From the NCBI RefSeq assembly GCF_025698545.1, contig NC_068569.1:27342001-27406000 (forward strand): DNA of 64,000 bases, written 5' to 3'. The DNA is from Gossypium raimondii (Eukaryota > Streptophyta > Magnoliopsida > Malvales > Malvaceae). A program made the translations under genes and the position numbers. Below are positions 47,577 to 60,079 of the stretch, piece by piece (the first letter of the stretch is position 1; each line of letters opens with the position of its first letter). The notes beneath the pieces were generated by a model. The model searched no databases. It was not told the origin of the DNA and worked only from the letters and a program-made list of their open reading frames with translations.

Positions 47577-48953
47577 GGAGAACTAGAATCATGAATCTCT
47601 CTGTAGGTGATTTATCCATTGGTTCTCATCCTGTGCCGTCTAAAGATGGCATTAGTCGTGCGACAAAGAAAGCTCGTCTACGTCCGGCTGAATCATCGGA
47701 CTCGAAAGACCACATTGTGAACGAGAATGGTGTCAAAGTGGATGCTCTTGATGGACAAAAAGTGTCAAAGAAAAACTCATTGGATCAGCTTCCAATACCC
47801 AAGCAGCCAGAGAAGATGAAAATTTTGAACTGGTTGAAGGCGATGTTACTACTGAGATTGTGGATGGTGTACCTTCTATTCATTTTTAAGATCGCGTTAA
47901 TTGGTTTATTGAGAAATGAATGGCACTGTAGGTCATCAATAAATAGTTGGGTCACAGAGTGCAGGGACTGTGGAAAACAACGATACCTTTTCAGTTGATG
48001 GATTTGGAACATGACTATTATCTCGTCAAATTCCAGGATGAAGGAGACTATTCCAATGCTTAACTAAGGGACCATGGACTATTTTTGGCCAATACCTAAT
48101 GTTTCGTCCATGTTCATCATCTTTCTCAACATCTGAAGATCACCCTCAGAGTCTAGTAGTTTGGGTTCGTCTGTTTGGGCTTTCTGAAGGGCTATATAAT
48201 AAGTGTTTGCTCAAAGCAATTGGGGAGACGAATGGCCCGATGCTGAGAATTGATCATAATACAGAAAATGGAATTCGAGGACGGTTTGCTAGACTGGTTG
48301 TTTGCGTTGATTTAAGCAAACCTTTAATCTCAAAACTCAAGATTTCTGGGAAGACGCAAAGGGTTGAATATGAGTCATTGCCCAACGTTTGTTTTGGTTG
48401 TGGACGATTTGGTTACAACAAGGATTTCTGTCCGCATCACCCTTCCGATGAATCGAAGGAGGGTGGTCTGAAGGAACAACCTAAATCTAAGGGCGAGGAA
48501 TTACACAAGAGGGTGGAGGAAGAACAATTTGGACCATGGATGTTGGTAGAGAGAAGGCAGTGGCGTTCTTCCAGAACGACGACATACAAGAGTTCCATGG
48601 TTGTTGACAAGACTGTTGGTGGCTCCAGAATTGGGGTGCTTGACGGAAGTTTCGGCGAGAACAATGGAGAGAATGATTCTTTTGACACGATTAATGCAGA
48701 GAAAGATGATGCTCGTATGGAAGGTAATCCCCCAAAATCTGTTTATGTCCCTAAAAAAGGAAAGTTGATTCAGAGGGATTCTCCAAATTCAACGATTAAT
48801 AAAGAAAAGGGGAAAAGAATTGCTGTCTCTAGTGGGGCCAAGTCAAATGTGAGAATTCTAAAACCATCAAAAAATAGAGGTGAGCAATCAACGGGCCTGG
48901 GCTTTTCATCTATTGAGGATGGATCTACTATGCGGTCTAATAAGGAAAAGTAG
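47577..48953 (+). pseudogene. LINE ORF1 (DUF4283 and CCHC zinc knuckle), frameshifted
   Basis: The first frame (to 47998) opens MRRTRIMNLSVGDLSIG. After a frameshift near 47990, text reads LMDLEHDYYLVKFQDEGDYS, then the frame from 48099 reads MFRPCSSSFSTSEDHPQSLV, VWVRLFGLSEGLYNKCLL, and CFGCGRFGYNKDFCPHH. This is the DUF4283 RNA-binding fold followed by the zinc knuckle of plant LINE ORF1 proteins. The remainder is a charged low-complexity tail. Confidence 0.8.
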
Positions 48954-49374
48954 CCCAACTCTCTACTCAGTTTTCAAGCGGTTAGAGTTGATACAACTTT
49001 GGTTGGATCAAAATATCGGGTAGTGAAAATGGTCGAGTCAGGGAAGCAGAAAAACCAGTTGAAAGAAAATATTGAGCCGAATGTGACTATGCATGGGGGT
49101 AATACGAGTGAGAATCATAGGCAACGACCAATATAGTTGGAATCCATGGTTGTTAGGGAAGAATCTACGAAAGCACAAACTGTAGAATTTACAGAGGCGG
49201 TCGAAGGCATTTTTCGGAAATTAGACCGAACCAGTGAAAACACTATGGATATGGTTGGCGAAGATAATCTTGTGGAAATCTCGGGGGATGAGATAACGGA
49301 ACATGATGCTACTGAAAAGTTGTAATCGAGTTTGGGTTTGTTTCCTTTTACTACAATTTTATTTATGAATTGAT

Positions 49375-50620
49375 ATGAAAGTGTTATTTTGGAAATGTCA
49401 GGGCTGTGGTCACCCTCAGTTCCACAATTTTATTAAGGAATATGACAGAGATTCTCATCCTGATGTAATTGACCTTTTTGAGACAAGGGTCAGTGGGCGA
49501 AAAGCTGACTCAGTTATTTCTAGGCTAGGATTTCCCAATTCTTTTCGTGTGGAGGCTGTGGGTTTTGCAGGAGGTATATGGATATAGTGGATAGAAAATG
49601 TGAATGTGGAGATCCTTTTACCTCATCCACAATTTATTCATATGCGAATTAAGAATAATTATGGTCCTATATCTTTTCTGTGCACTGCTATTTATGCAAG
49701 CTCTCATCCAACGAAACGAAAGATTTTATGGAAGTGTCTGCATACTCTAGCAGGTAATATTGCTGAACCATGGTTCCGTGCTGGGGATCTCAGTGCCATA
49801 CTAAATGCATACGAGAGGAAAGGAGGATCGAGAACTAGGAGAACGGGTTGTAAGTTGTCAGGGTTTCCAGGATATGGGTTTCCAGGGATCTTTGTTTACT
49901 TGGAGTCAGGGTGATCTTTTCCAACGTCTCGACAGAGTAATACGCAATGAGAAGTGTCCGACGTTTGCTCCGAATTTCTCAGTTCGTTGTCTACATAAAT
50001 TGAAGTCGGATCATAGGCCCATCCTTTTGTCCACAAATTCTTTAGTCTCATCCAATGGTAATAGCCCATTTATATTCTTAGCAAGCTAGCTCCTACACTG
50101 AATTTGAAAGCTTAGTTCGGGGTCCTTGGAATGTGTCGGTTGATTTGGTTACTAATATTAAAGGTTGTACGAAATCGGTCAGATAATGGAACAATAAGGT
50201 CTTTGGGAATATATTTTCTTGGAAGAATGTTGATGGCCGAACTAAGAAAGGTGCAAAAGACTCTTGAGACTCGTAATAGTCCAAGACTAAGGGCTTGCGA
50301 GATTGACTTGAGAATTGAAATTGAAGAGACTTTGCAACAAGAAGAGCTTCTATGGCACCAGAAATCTAGAAGTAAGTGGCTTATCAATGGTGACAAAAAT
50401 ACAAAATTTTTTCATTGTCGGACTCTCTCTAGAAGGAAAGGAAACAGGATTGAAGCACTTAAGATTAATGGAATGGGGTGGTGTTTTGATGATTCCTTAC
50501 TACAACAACACGCTATAGATTTCTACTAGAAACCATATTCGATGGACTGTGTTTTAAGTGGAGGCCAATTTTCTTACCGAGGGAGATTTCCTGCTTTGAG
50601 CAATGATGATGTTGCTTTAG
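49375..50620 (+). pseudogene. LINE ORF2 fragment, AP endonuclease
   Basis: Fragments in successive frames read FWKCQGCGHPQFHNFIKEY, VIDLFETRVSG, GFAGGIWI, then GPISFLCTAIYASSHPTKR, FRAGDLSAIL (the usual GDFNaIL motif with Asn changed to Ser), GFQGSLFTWSQGD, QRLDRVIRNEK, SDHRPILL, and NGDKNTKFFHCRTLSRRKGN. This is the apurinic endonuclease domain and the linker before reverse transcriptase. Stops and frameshifts abound. Confidence 0.8.
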
Positions 50621-50625
50621 TAATT
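50621..50625. repeat. TAATT target site duplication, left
   Basis: Matches TAATT at 60075-60079 directly outside the other LTR. It is AT-rich and short, so some risk of chance. Confidence 0.6.
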
Positions 50626-51833
50626 TGATTGGCTATTAACGTCACAGCAATAATGTGCAAGCGTACACTTTCGATGCAAGTATAGTAAATAGATGTGAGT
50701 CTGCCGGATATCGATCCCAAAGAGATGGTTGTCTTTTGTCTATTACTATTGGTGCAATAACTAGATAGAAACGAGATAAATTGTAAGGATAGTTGTCAGT
50801 GCAATAACTTGAAAACAATAAAACAAAATAAAATATGATAATGATTAACTGGGATCCCCAACATGAATCTTCAGCAGAATACTAAGTGCTCACAAGGTAT
50901 AAAAGGATAGGTGATTGTCGAGGCAATAAATTTCAATGTAACCAAGCGTCACTCCTCTATTTAAGCTGAGAATTAACCATGCACATTAACCCCACCTTTC
51001 GATGATGGCAACATGGCGATATCAAGAACAAGTGGACTAAATTTCTCTAATCTTCACTCAACTTCCGTTGTAATACTTGTTGGCTCGAACTATCACTGCA
51101 TTTTCCAGTGTCAATGACTGTAATAACACTTCCATGTTAAGAAACATTCAAACCCCAAGATTAAACAATAAAAGCAAGATTGAATAAGATAACATCTAAC
51201 CAAGAATTCATGAGTACTTCCATACAAACAGAAAACAGAGAGTAATCACCAGCATTTAGAAAAAAAATAAGAAATAATCGAGTAGAGAATACTATTCCTA
51301 GACAACTAGACTGAATCTCGCTATTCCCTCTTGTCTTGCACTTAGGTCTCTTTGTCAGAAGCTAATCTGCATCAATTTTCACATTGGCTCACCCGTGAAA
51401 AACTTAAGCTACCATGACTGCAAGCTTCAAAGTAGGATGAAAAAGATGATGATCAAGAAAAAGCTCCCCCCTTTTTTTCTCACGTCAACCTTTTATGTCC
51501 TCCTCCCTAGTACAGGTGTCCTTTCCTCAGAATTATTCTGTCCTTGCACGTACATGTTGGTTATACCATACTGGACAGCTCATGCATTTTTAGTTCTTAT
51601 CCAGACAACTGTCAGGTGCAGCGATAATTTTGGACGTAATTTGGAATTAACTCATACAGCGACATTAATGTAAAAAGATAGCAAAATTAAGGATAAAATA
51701 GGCTATGATTCATTGAGTTATAAAATGCAATTTACTAAACTGAAAGTGGTAAAATATATGTTAAGGATAATTAAATAGGAACAATTTAACCAATAAGTAA
51801 GGAGGGAAACCTATGTTCTTTCTAGTGCTATCA
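50626..51833 (-). repeat. 3' LTR of the Athila-type element
   Basis: 1208 bp, TGATTGGCTATTAACGTCAC at the low-coordinate end and tttctagtgctatca at the other. Longer than its partner owing to indels, for example near 51590-51700. Confidence 0.85.
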
Positions 51834-51846
51834 CACCCCCAAACTT
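51834..51846 (-). promoter_or_regulatory. polypurine tract
   Basis: On the minus strand caagtttgggggtg lies directly against the LTR start TGATAGCAC, as needed for plus-strand priming. Confidence 0.75.
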
Positions 51847-51859
51847 GAGTTTTTACTTG

Positions 51860-52755
51860 TCCTTAAGTAAAACAGAAACTAGTAAGGCTACAAAAATTTT
51901 ACTAAGGCAAATGATCATTCTAGCAACTTGAACCCTCTAAATTCCCGATGAAAGAATATTGTGTCGACAATACATAAGCATGAATGAATAAGGTTGCAAC
52001 TTCATCAATGCTAGCATCATGCTTTAAACCCTAAGTTCTATCTACCAATACAATATTTATTGTACAATACTAAATATTTATATATTTTATTTTATTTAAT
52101 TTTTTTTAGAAATAAGGGATATACTGTACTCTTATTCCTGAGAAGTAATGATGGAGTGCAACAAACCCCCAAGGAGTATGTAATTCCGCCGACACACACT
52201 ACGTAGCAACAGGCTTTGGCCAAATTGATTTTTCTAACGCTCGCATTGGAGTGTTCCCTCTTTAACATTCCATTCTACACCCACTTTGGAGTGTCTCTAA
52301 TTTATAACTATATATGTAAGCAGTTGTAAAAAGTAGATTCATTCAAGATTTAAGGAATGATAGTAGTCATCTATTATTAATGCAACCTAATCCATTCATC
52401 AAAGAATTGAAGCTACAATCTTCTGTCAAATTTATCCAACTCATTCATTGATAATTTACATGATTTAAGAATTAAGCATCGAATGTAACAAAAAAAAACT
52501 CAAACAATTTTCATGAACTATAATTAAACTTTGCATGCATCATTACTGGTTTTTTTTTTTTTGGAAATGTGGGTGCATTTCCAAGCCCCATGTGCATTCC
52601 CCCAAACTTAAAGTTTGCATTGTCCCCAATGCACTAACATGAAAATGGAATGACAATAAAAATGCAATGACAATGTGTACTTATCAAAATAAAACTTATA
52701 GCTACATGCAATGCATGAATACTACAGCTAAAGCTTAAAATAAACTAAATCAGTT
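51860..52755. other. non-coding 3' internal region of the Athila-type element
   Basis: About 900 bp without coding sequence between the PPT and the end of the last ORF, as is common in Athila/Tat elements. An A/T homopolymer run is near 52550. Confidence 0.5.
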
Positions 52756-52759
52756 ATCC

Positions 52760-54492
52760 TTAGCCATCGATGTGGCTGCACGAAGTTTCTTCCTCTTTAT
52801 TTTTTTCCTCATTCTTTCGTTTTTTATCCTTGGAGTGCTTTCTCTTCTTTTCTTTGGGCTTCACACTGTCCTCGGATTGCTCCTCAGTTTTCAGCTCTAC
52901 CCTAGCATCATCGGCTGCTTCCTGTGTAGGAAAGGCTACTTGGAGTGGTCCACTGTAGACCACTATTGCCAATCAATTACATTGCATCTCACTGGTTACC
53001 TTAGTAACTTCTGCCGGTCTTGTTCCAGCTCGCTCCAAATTATCAATATTTACACCCATAGACTCGGGTAGAGGTGCTCATGGCCGGGCCCAGAAAAAAA
53101 TTTCAGCCCGCGTCCTAGGCTCGGGCCCAACCCGGCCCGAAATATGGGCCTAAAATTTTGTCCAAACCCTGCCCAAGAAAAAATTCCTAAGCTTGAGCCC
53201 GGCCCGGCCCGACCCTTTTTTTAATAAACACCAAAAATTTATTTTAAAAATAAAAAATAAAAAATAAAAAAAAGTATTTTAAAAATATTTTAAAATTAAA
53301 AAAATAAAAATATATTTATTATATATTCGGGCCGGGCCCGGGCCAAAAAAGTGGTGCTTGAGCCTGGTCCATTTTCTAAACGGGCCTTGTATTTTGTCCA
53401 AACCCATATTTTGGGCCTATATTTTTACCCGAACCCTCACATATTTCGGGCAAAATGTCAGGTCGGGCCGGGCTACTCGGCCCATGAGCACCTCTAGACT
53501 CGGGTGTGGTGACAATGTTCACAACATAATCTTTCTCTTCTTTTTCTTTTTCTTTTTCATCTTCAGCAACTTCTTATTCTTCAGCAACAACTTCTTCTTC
53601 TGCAGCAGCAACTTTCTTCTCAACAACAGTGTCCTCTTGATCAGCAAAAATAACATTCTCGAACAAGCTATCAATCTTTTGCAGGCATTCTTCAATGTCT
53701 CTGGTTTTTTCTTCTTTGTCATTATCAAAGACCTGCACAATGAAAGGGGATGCCACCGATCTGTCTCGGTCTTCAACGTCGTCATCCTCGGATAGAGTTC
53801 ATAATTTTGAATGATTGGTGGAAATACTATGAATTCTGATAATGATGATGAGCTCAATTGGAGTAATGTGGTTACAATAGAATTATTCCAGGCTTTGGTA
53901 TAAGCATAAAACAAATTCTTGAATTTTTCCATATCCTCTATTGTAGCGACAAGCCTGATCTGTCTATTGTTGATGGAACTGGATATTTTTTGACATATTT
54001 TATTTTTCACCATAATGATGTCTCTTCTTTTAAGTTTGTTCCTTTGCTATCGGTCTTGGTTTTGCCCTTCCTTGTCTTGCTTGTTTCTGCCTCCTTCAGT
54101 ATTGGCATATTTTTATCGTAAGCCATTCTTTCTATAGAGGCTTCATTGATTGGGCTCTTGTTTTCCAGAACTTTCTCACCATCACGGGGTACGATTCCTC
54201 TTTGCTGGCACAATAACATCACTAAAGATGGGAAAACCAAGATTCCAGTTTGCCTTGCGGCACAGTCAGCAATTTCCTGGTTGATATCAATTTTTCTTCT
54301 CTTGACGATTGAATGTATCAAACACATTCTATCAAGGGTGACTGTGGTACTGTGAGTAGAGGGCTTTAGCCTGTAGTTGACAAAATGAAACCAGATTTTG
54401 CTTTGCAGCATCAGGAAGTGATAATACATCGTATAATTCTTTTGAGGGGAACCCGTCCACAATGCTCCTTCGAGACACAAGTCTTTCACCAA
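52760..54492 (-). pseudogene. second ORF of the Athila-type element (putative plant transposon protein), broken
   Basis: The open part 54492-54007 reads MVKDLCLEGALWTG, MLQSKIWFHFVNYRLKPST, TVTLDRMCLIHSIVKRRKID and GILVFPSLVMLLCQQRGIVP, which fits the 'putative plant transposon protein' domain found in Athila/Tat open frames. Downstream (54013-53519 and 52972-52760) comes an acidic and lysine-rich tail (EEQSEDSVKPKEKKRKHSKD) interrupted by the nested MITE. The frames are broken by stops. Confidence 0.6.
53069..53496. mobile_element. 428-bp hAT-type MITE with perfect 8-bp TSD
   Basis: Terminal inverted repeats TAGAGGTGCTCATGG and CCATGAGCACCTCTA match perfectly over 15 bases. The flanks are GACTCGGG at 53061-53068 and GACTCGGG at 53497-53504. 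The interior is rich in ggcccggcc-type text, then AT-rich, and non-coding. It interrupts the tail of the retrotransposon ORF, so it is younger than the Athila-type element. Confidence 0.9.
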
Positions 54493-54810
54493 CAGGTCTC
54501 ATTTTTTATCTGTGATATCCTCAATGAACTCGAAGTGTTCGTCTACATCCATCTTGGTTTTGTACAACTCATTGATTGTTTTAGCGTCCCATGGTGTTAA
54601 GCCTTCTCGAACAAAAATGAAATCTAACTCATGATCATTCAGATTAGCATAAAACTAACGTACCAGTGAAGGAGAATAGCTTCCAAGATAGGTGTAAAAA
54701 GTTTCCCACTTTAACTTCGAGATGGTTTTGTAGACTTGCTTACCCAAGTCTTCTTGTTACGAAAGGGAAATGCCCTGTTCGAGGTGGAAGTTTTACTTCA
54801 ACATGTTGTC

Positions 54811-55065
54811 TTAAAATCGTTCTTTTGTCATTTTATTCAAAAAGATTACTGGCTCTTTTTTCTTCCCTAGCCTGGGGGATTCTGATTCACGAACTGCAGT
54901 GGCATAATAGATGACGTGAAATGTTTTTCCTTTTCGTTGTCCTAGAACCACACCCACAGCAAAGTCGCTTGTATCACACATAACTTCAAAAGGTTGAGAC
55001 CAATCTGGTGCAACGACGATGGGTGCATTCACTAGTTGCTTTTTTAACTGAATAAATGCATCCAA
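54811..55065 (-). pseudogene. RNase H domain fragment of Athila-type pol
   Basis: Reads MDAFIQLKKQLVNAPIVVAP, DWSQPFEVMCDTSDFAVGVV, LGQRKGKTFHVIYYAT, FLNKMTKERF. This is the junction of RT and RNase H. It stops shortly after and no integrase motif (HHCC or DDE) follows. Confidence 0.8.
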
Positions 55066-55099
55066 ACATGCATTGTCAAAGAAGAATTTTCAATTCTGT

Positions 55100-56146
55100 T
55101 CTAGCAATGAGCATTAGGGTTTTGCAATTTTCAAAAAATCTCTAATAAACCTTAAGTAAAATCCCGTATGTCCAAGAAAATTATGAATACCTTTCACATT
55201 TGTTAGTGGAGGTAATTTCTCAATAATTTCCACCTTAGCTTTGTCTACTTGAATGCCTTGACTAGATATGCAATATCCTAACATAATGCCTTCAGTTACC
55301 ATGAAATGACATTTTTCCCAATTCAGGATAAGACGTGTGTCCTCACATCGCTTCAATATTTTATCCAAATTGTCAGTGTAATGATCAAAATCATACCCAT
55401 AGACTGAGAAATCATCCATAAAAACCTCTAAAGAGTCTTCGATCATATCTAAGAATATTGCCATCATGTACTTTTGAAATGTGGCTGGTGCGTTGCAAAG
55501 ACCGAAAGGCATATGACGAAAAGCGAAAGTACCAAAGGGGTAGGTGAAGGTTGTTTTCTTTTGATCCTTCGATGTAATAGCAATTTTATTGTACCCAGAA
55601 TAGCCATTTAAAAAAAATAATAGGCCTTTCCAGCAAATCGATGCAGCATTTGGTCAATGAAAGGAAGTGGGAAGTGATCCTTCTTGGTGGCCTCATTCAA
55701 TTTGTGGTAATCCATACAAACTTGCCATCCCGTGAGAATACATGTAGGAATTAATCCGTCCTTATCGTTGCGAACCACAGTGATGCTACTCTAGGTACGC
55801 ATTGCACTGGACTTACCTAATTGCCATCAGAGATCAGGTAAATAATTCTAGCATCAAACCATTTTATGATTTCTTTCTTGACAACTTCATTCATTTTCTC
55901 GTTTAATCTTTTTTTTTGCTCAATCGAGTGCTTGCCTTCATTTTTTAATTTGATTTTGTGCATGTAAAAAGAAGGACTAATACCTTGAATATCAGTAATA
56001 CTCCAAGCAATAACTCGTTTATGTTGCTTGAGAATATGGACCAATTTTTCTTCTTGAGTTACATCCAGTGTTGCAGAGACAATAACTGGGAGAGTATTGT
56101 GATCACCCAGAAAGGCATATTTCAGATGATGAGGTAGTGGTTTCAA
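55100..56146 (-). pseudogene. reverse transcriptase domain of Athila-type pol, frameshifted
   Basis: From 56146 to 55817 the frame reads DHNTLPVIVSATLDVTQEEK, WSITDIQGISPSFYMHKIKL, KEIIKWFDARIIYLISD. After a frameshift it reads VCMDYHKLNEATKKDHFPLP, then from 55512 MPFGLCNAPATFQKYMMAIF, VFMDDFSVYG (the catalytic YxDD-type motif), MLGYCISSQGIQVDKAKV, FLGHTGFYLRFIRDFLKIAK. Full RT motif order is present but not in one frame. Confidence 0.85.
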
Positions 56147-56527
56147 TTCCAGAATAGGAGATTTTTCAATAAATGGTTTGAAAATTAGGGTTGTTCTGTT
56201 GGCTGGGTCTAAGAATTCAATCTGTCATCCATGCTTGAGTTCAAGATTATTAGCTTCAACCATGCTATCACAATCATTTAAAGACTCGGCATCTAATGTC
56301 ACTGTAATTTCTTTAGCAAGTACTGTGCTTTGGTCATTGAATTCTTCCTCAATTAGATCATCTAACACATTAATAGTATGGCATTCTGCTTTGTCCTTGC
56401 AGTGAATAGATTCAAAAACACTAAAGGTGACTTGTTCATCATTAAGTCGCATGGTTAGTTCACCGCTGTAAACATAAATAAGAGTTTGGTCGGTGGCTAA
56501 AAATGGTTGTCCAAAGATTATGGGAAC

Positions 56528-56827
56528 CTATTTGTTTGCCTTACAGTCAAGTATGATAAAATCAGCCGAAAAAATGAATTTATCCACACGAACTAAGACA
56601 TCTTGGATCTGCCCTTCAGGTTGAGCCAATGATCGATCAGCTAGTTGTAATGTCACAATAATAGATTTCATGTGACCAATTCTCAACTTTATGAAACTAG
56701 ATAGCTGCATTAGGTTAATGCTAGCTCCCAAATCGCATAAAGTCTTGCCCAAATAATGATTGCCAATTGAACATGGGATGGTAAAGCTCCCAGGATATTT
56801 CAATTTAGGGGGCAACTTGTTTGTCAA
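56528..56827 (-). pseudogene. aspartic protease domain of Athila-type pol
   Basis: Reads GSFTIPCSIGNHYLGKTLCD followed by LGASINLM, the protease signature (Asp-Leu-Gly-Ala-Ser in place of the canonical DTG/DSG, as in Athila/Tat), and then LADRSLAQPEGQIQDVLVRV. Confidence 0.75.
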
Positions 56828-57354
56828 AATAGCACTACAACCTTCTGTGAGTGCAATAGTTTCAATATCAGTGAGCTTCTTCTTCTTGGATAGAGGTCTT
56901 TCATAAATTTCCCATAACTCAGAATTTATAACAGAGCGTCTACTAAAGGAATGTTGCTCTGCAGTTACTTCAGTGTGTCTAGGAACTGCTGGCGTTGCTT
57001 GTCATGCTCATTCTTCTTGAATCTTTGTGGGAAAGGTAAAGGTAGAGATACATCTATTTTTGTCGAAACCTTTGATTGCATCGACATTTTCAAAGGTCGA
57101 ACATTAGGCATATGAGGGACAATTTGTGGAGCTTCTTTGCCTGATGCATCGAGAAACTCTTTAGATTCAATCTTCTCACTAGTGATCACTCCATTCGTAT
57201 CTTAAGGTGTTACAATAGAGTCTATAAATGGTTCACTAGTTTATTTACCACTCCTAAGAGTGATAAAATTACAATGTTCTTTTCCCCTTGGGCTGGAATT
57301 TTTCGTGTCACTAGGTAATGAGCCTGGTGGTCGAGTATTCAGATTTAAAGCAAA

Positions 57355-58868
57355 CTATCCTAATTGTGCTTCCAATGCTCGAATAGAAGATGAATTCCCT
57401 CGTACGATAGCTTCCATGAGAGTAATATGCTCCCGTGTTAACGCCTCAAGAGTTGCTAACGGGTCAAAAGTAAAGGCTTGAGTGTACGGTTGTTGTTGAT
57501 GTCTTTGAACATGTTGATTCGGTATTGAAGAGTGTTGTGGCTGCATCGGGTTTTGGTGTGGATGTGTCTGGCCTTGTTGTAGATAAATCTGAGTGTGCTG
57601 ATTGTAGTTCTGCTGTTGTTGATTGCAATTCCCTTGTCTTAGATTAAAATTGCCATGAGTAGATGTATTCCCATATCTAAATGTCGCAACATTTTGTCTA
57701 GCATTCTAAGTTCCCCAAAATTGTTGGTTGCGTGTAGAGTTGTTGTAAGAGTTACCACAAGAATTGTTGCCGATGTTATTGATATAACAGACATTCTCTG
57801 CATGTTGTGGACAATCTTCATAGCTATGGTTTCCACTACAAATCTCACAACAAAAAGTAGGAACATCAACTTGCTGAGCGACTTGTATAGGTGCAATGTC
57901 ACTAATCTTTTGCATATTTTTAATCATGTTTGTGAGAGAATAAACTTGAGCACTTAGTGCGGTTATTGCATCTAATTCAATAACTCCTGGAGTAGTTTTT
58001 GCTTATGCAGCTCTGGAGATAGGGTATTGATAATCATTTTGAGCAATTCTCTCAAGAATTCTCACAACATCATTATAAATACAATCCAATAGAGGTCCAT
58101 TGGCTGATGCATCGACAAGATTCCTTGTATGTGAATTTAACCCATTATAAAAAAAATATAAATTTATGTTTCTAGTTGAATGTCGTGTATGGGACAATGT
58201 CGAAGTAAAACTTTATAACGTTCCCATGTGGTGTGAAGATTTTCATCATCTAGCTGATGATAAGTAGTAATATCATTTTGAAGACGAGCATTCATTGTTA
58301 ATGGGTTAAATCGTAAAACAAACTGTGTTGCTAGTGCATCTCAAAAAGTAATTGATCCAGCAAGTAGCCCAAAAAACCAAGTACGAGCTCTTCCCTGTAA
58401 GGAATAAGGAAATAATTGCATCTTCAAGGCATCATCAAGAACTCCTTATTGACTAAAGGAAGCACAGATCAATAAAAGAGATTTAAGATGTTCTCTTGCA
58501 TCTTCATGTGGCAGTCCAACATATTGTCCATTAGAATTCAACATTTGAAACATTACTGGCTTGAGTTCAAAATTCCCAGCTTGGATTGTTGGCCTAACAA
58601 CTTTCGATTGTAAATCATCCAAGACAAGTACTACAAGATCTCGTATAGTCCTATTTTGAATGTGAGCATCTTGCAGCAACAATGGGTTATTAAAATTTTG
58701 CTGTTGCATCGGGGGTATAGCTGTATTAGCCCCTGGTATAGCCATATTTCTTTGTTCTCGAAGCCTACTCCAAACAATCCTTTCAATTTCTAAATCAAAA
58801 TCAGCAAGAAAATCTGACTTGTTTTGGGTTATAAAACACCTAAAATGAAGTTGAAGAAATAGTAACAA
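57355..58868 (-). pseudogene. gag of the Athila-type element, broken
   Basis: The open start (58868-58446) contains AIPGANTAIPPMQQQNFNNP, then GNFELKPVMFQMLNSNGQYV and GLPHEDAREHLKSLLLICAS, the retrotransposon gag N-terminus. Later frames include ATFCCEICSGNHSYEDCPQH (zinc knuckle C-x2-C-x4-H-x4-C; about 57840-57800) and glutamine-rich text around 57360-57640. Several stops interrupt it. Confidence 0.8.
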
Positions 58869-58958
58869 AAAAACCAGTTAGTGAATACTAAATATTATAT
58901 AAGGAAAATAAAGTGCAAAAACATACAAAAGCAAAAATAAACATCAAACAAACGCCAT

Positions 58959-58975
58959 CCTCGGCAATGGCGCCA
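58959..58975 (-). promoter_or_regulatory. primer binding site
   Basis: On the minus strand TGGCGCCATTGCCGAGG lies 6 bases inside the 5' LTR. It is close to the TGGCGCCGTTGCCGGGG PBS known for Athila/Tat elements. Confidence 0.8.
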
Positions 58976-58981
58976 AACACT

Positions 58982-60074
58982 TGATCGGTTGTTAACGTCA
59001 CAGTAATAATGTGCAAGCGTACACTTTCGGTGCAAGTATGGTAGATAGATGTGAGCTTGTAAGATATCAATCCCACAGGGATGGTTGTCTTGCCCCTATT
59101 AATGTCACTGCAATAACTAGATAGAAACAATATAAATTGTGAGAATAGTTGTCGGTGCAATAACTTGAAAACAATGAAATAAAATATGATAATGATAAAC
59201 TGGGATCCCCAACATGAATATTCAGCAGAATACTAAGTGCTCACAAGGTATAAAAGGATAGGTGATTGTCGAAATAATAAATTTCAATGTATATCTTACC
59301 AAGCGCCACTCTTCTATTTAATCTGAGACTTAACCATGCACATTAACCCCACCTTCTGATGGTAGCAACATGGCAATATTAAAAACAAGTGGACTAAATT
59401 CCTCTAATCCTCACTCAACTTCCGTTGTAATGCATGTTGGCTCGAACTGTTACTGCACTTTCAAGTGTCAATGACTGCAATAACACTTCTGTGTTAAGAA
59501 ACATTCAAACCCCTAGATTAAACAATAAAAGCAAGATTAAATAAGATAATATTTAACCAAGATTTCATGTGTACTATATAAACAGAAAACAGAGAGTAAT
59601 CACCAGTATTTAGAAAGAAATAAGAAAGAATCGAGTAGAGAATACTATTCCTAGATAACTTGACTGAATCTCTCTATTCCCTATTGTCTCGCACTTAGGT
59701 CTCTTTGTCAAAAGCTAATTTGCATCAATTTTCAAATTGACTTACTTGTGAGAAACTTAAGCTATCATGGTCGCAAGCTTCAAGGTAGGATGAAAAAGAT
59801 GATGATCAAGAAAAAGCTTCCCTTTTTTTTCTCACGTCAACCTTTTATGTCGTCCTCCCTAGTACAGGTGTCCTTTCTTAAGAATTATTTTGTCCTTGTA
59901 CATACATTTTGGTTATACAAGACTGGACAGCTCATGTAATAGGCTAGGATTCATTGAGTTATAAAATGCAATTTACTAAACTGAAAATGCTAAAATATAT
60001 GCTAAGGATAACTAAATGAGAACAATTTAACCAATAAGTAAGGATGGAAACCTATGTCCTTTCTAGTGCTATCA
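58982..60074 (-). repeat. 5' LTR of the Athila-type element
   Basis: 1093 bp, begins TGATCGGTTGTTAACGTCAC and ends tttctagtgctatca on the plus strand. Direct repeat of 50626-51833. Confidence 0.85.
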
Positions 60075-60079
60075 TAATT

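Larger units (their letters stand above)
47560..50620 (+). mobile_element. decayed L1-type LINE, 5' part and ORF2 endonuclease
   Basis: ORF1 and the start of ORF2 lie in order on the plus strand, and the element stops in the ORF2 region where the LTR retrotransposon begins at 50626. No reverse transcriptase core is present. Reading frames contain several frameshifts and stops, so it is inactive. Confidence 0.8.
50626..60074 (-). mobile_element. Athila/Tat-type Ty3/gypsy retrotransposon, decayed, both LTRs present
   Basis: Two direct LTRs (50626-51833 and 58982-60074) start TGAT and end ATCA, flanked by TAATT. On the minus strand the order is 5' LTR, PBS TGGCGCCATTGCCGAGG (58975-58959), gag, protease, reverse transcriptase, RNase H, a further ORF of the plant transposon protein type, PPT, 3' LTR. 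The tRNA-Asp-like PBS and the gag and protease style point to the Athila/Tat clade. The LTRs differ by roughly one base in eight to ten over the stretch I compared, so the insertion is old. The integrase region is not visible between RNase H (54811) and the next ORF (54492). A hAT MITE is nested at 53069-53496. Confidence 0.85.
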
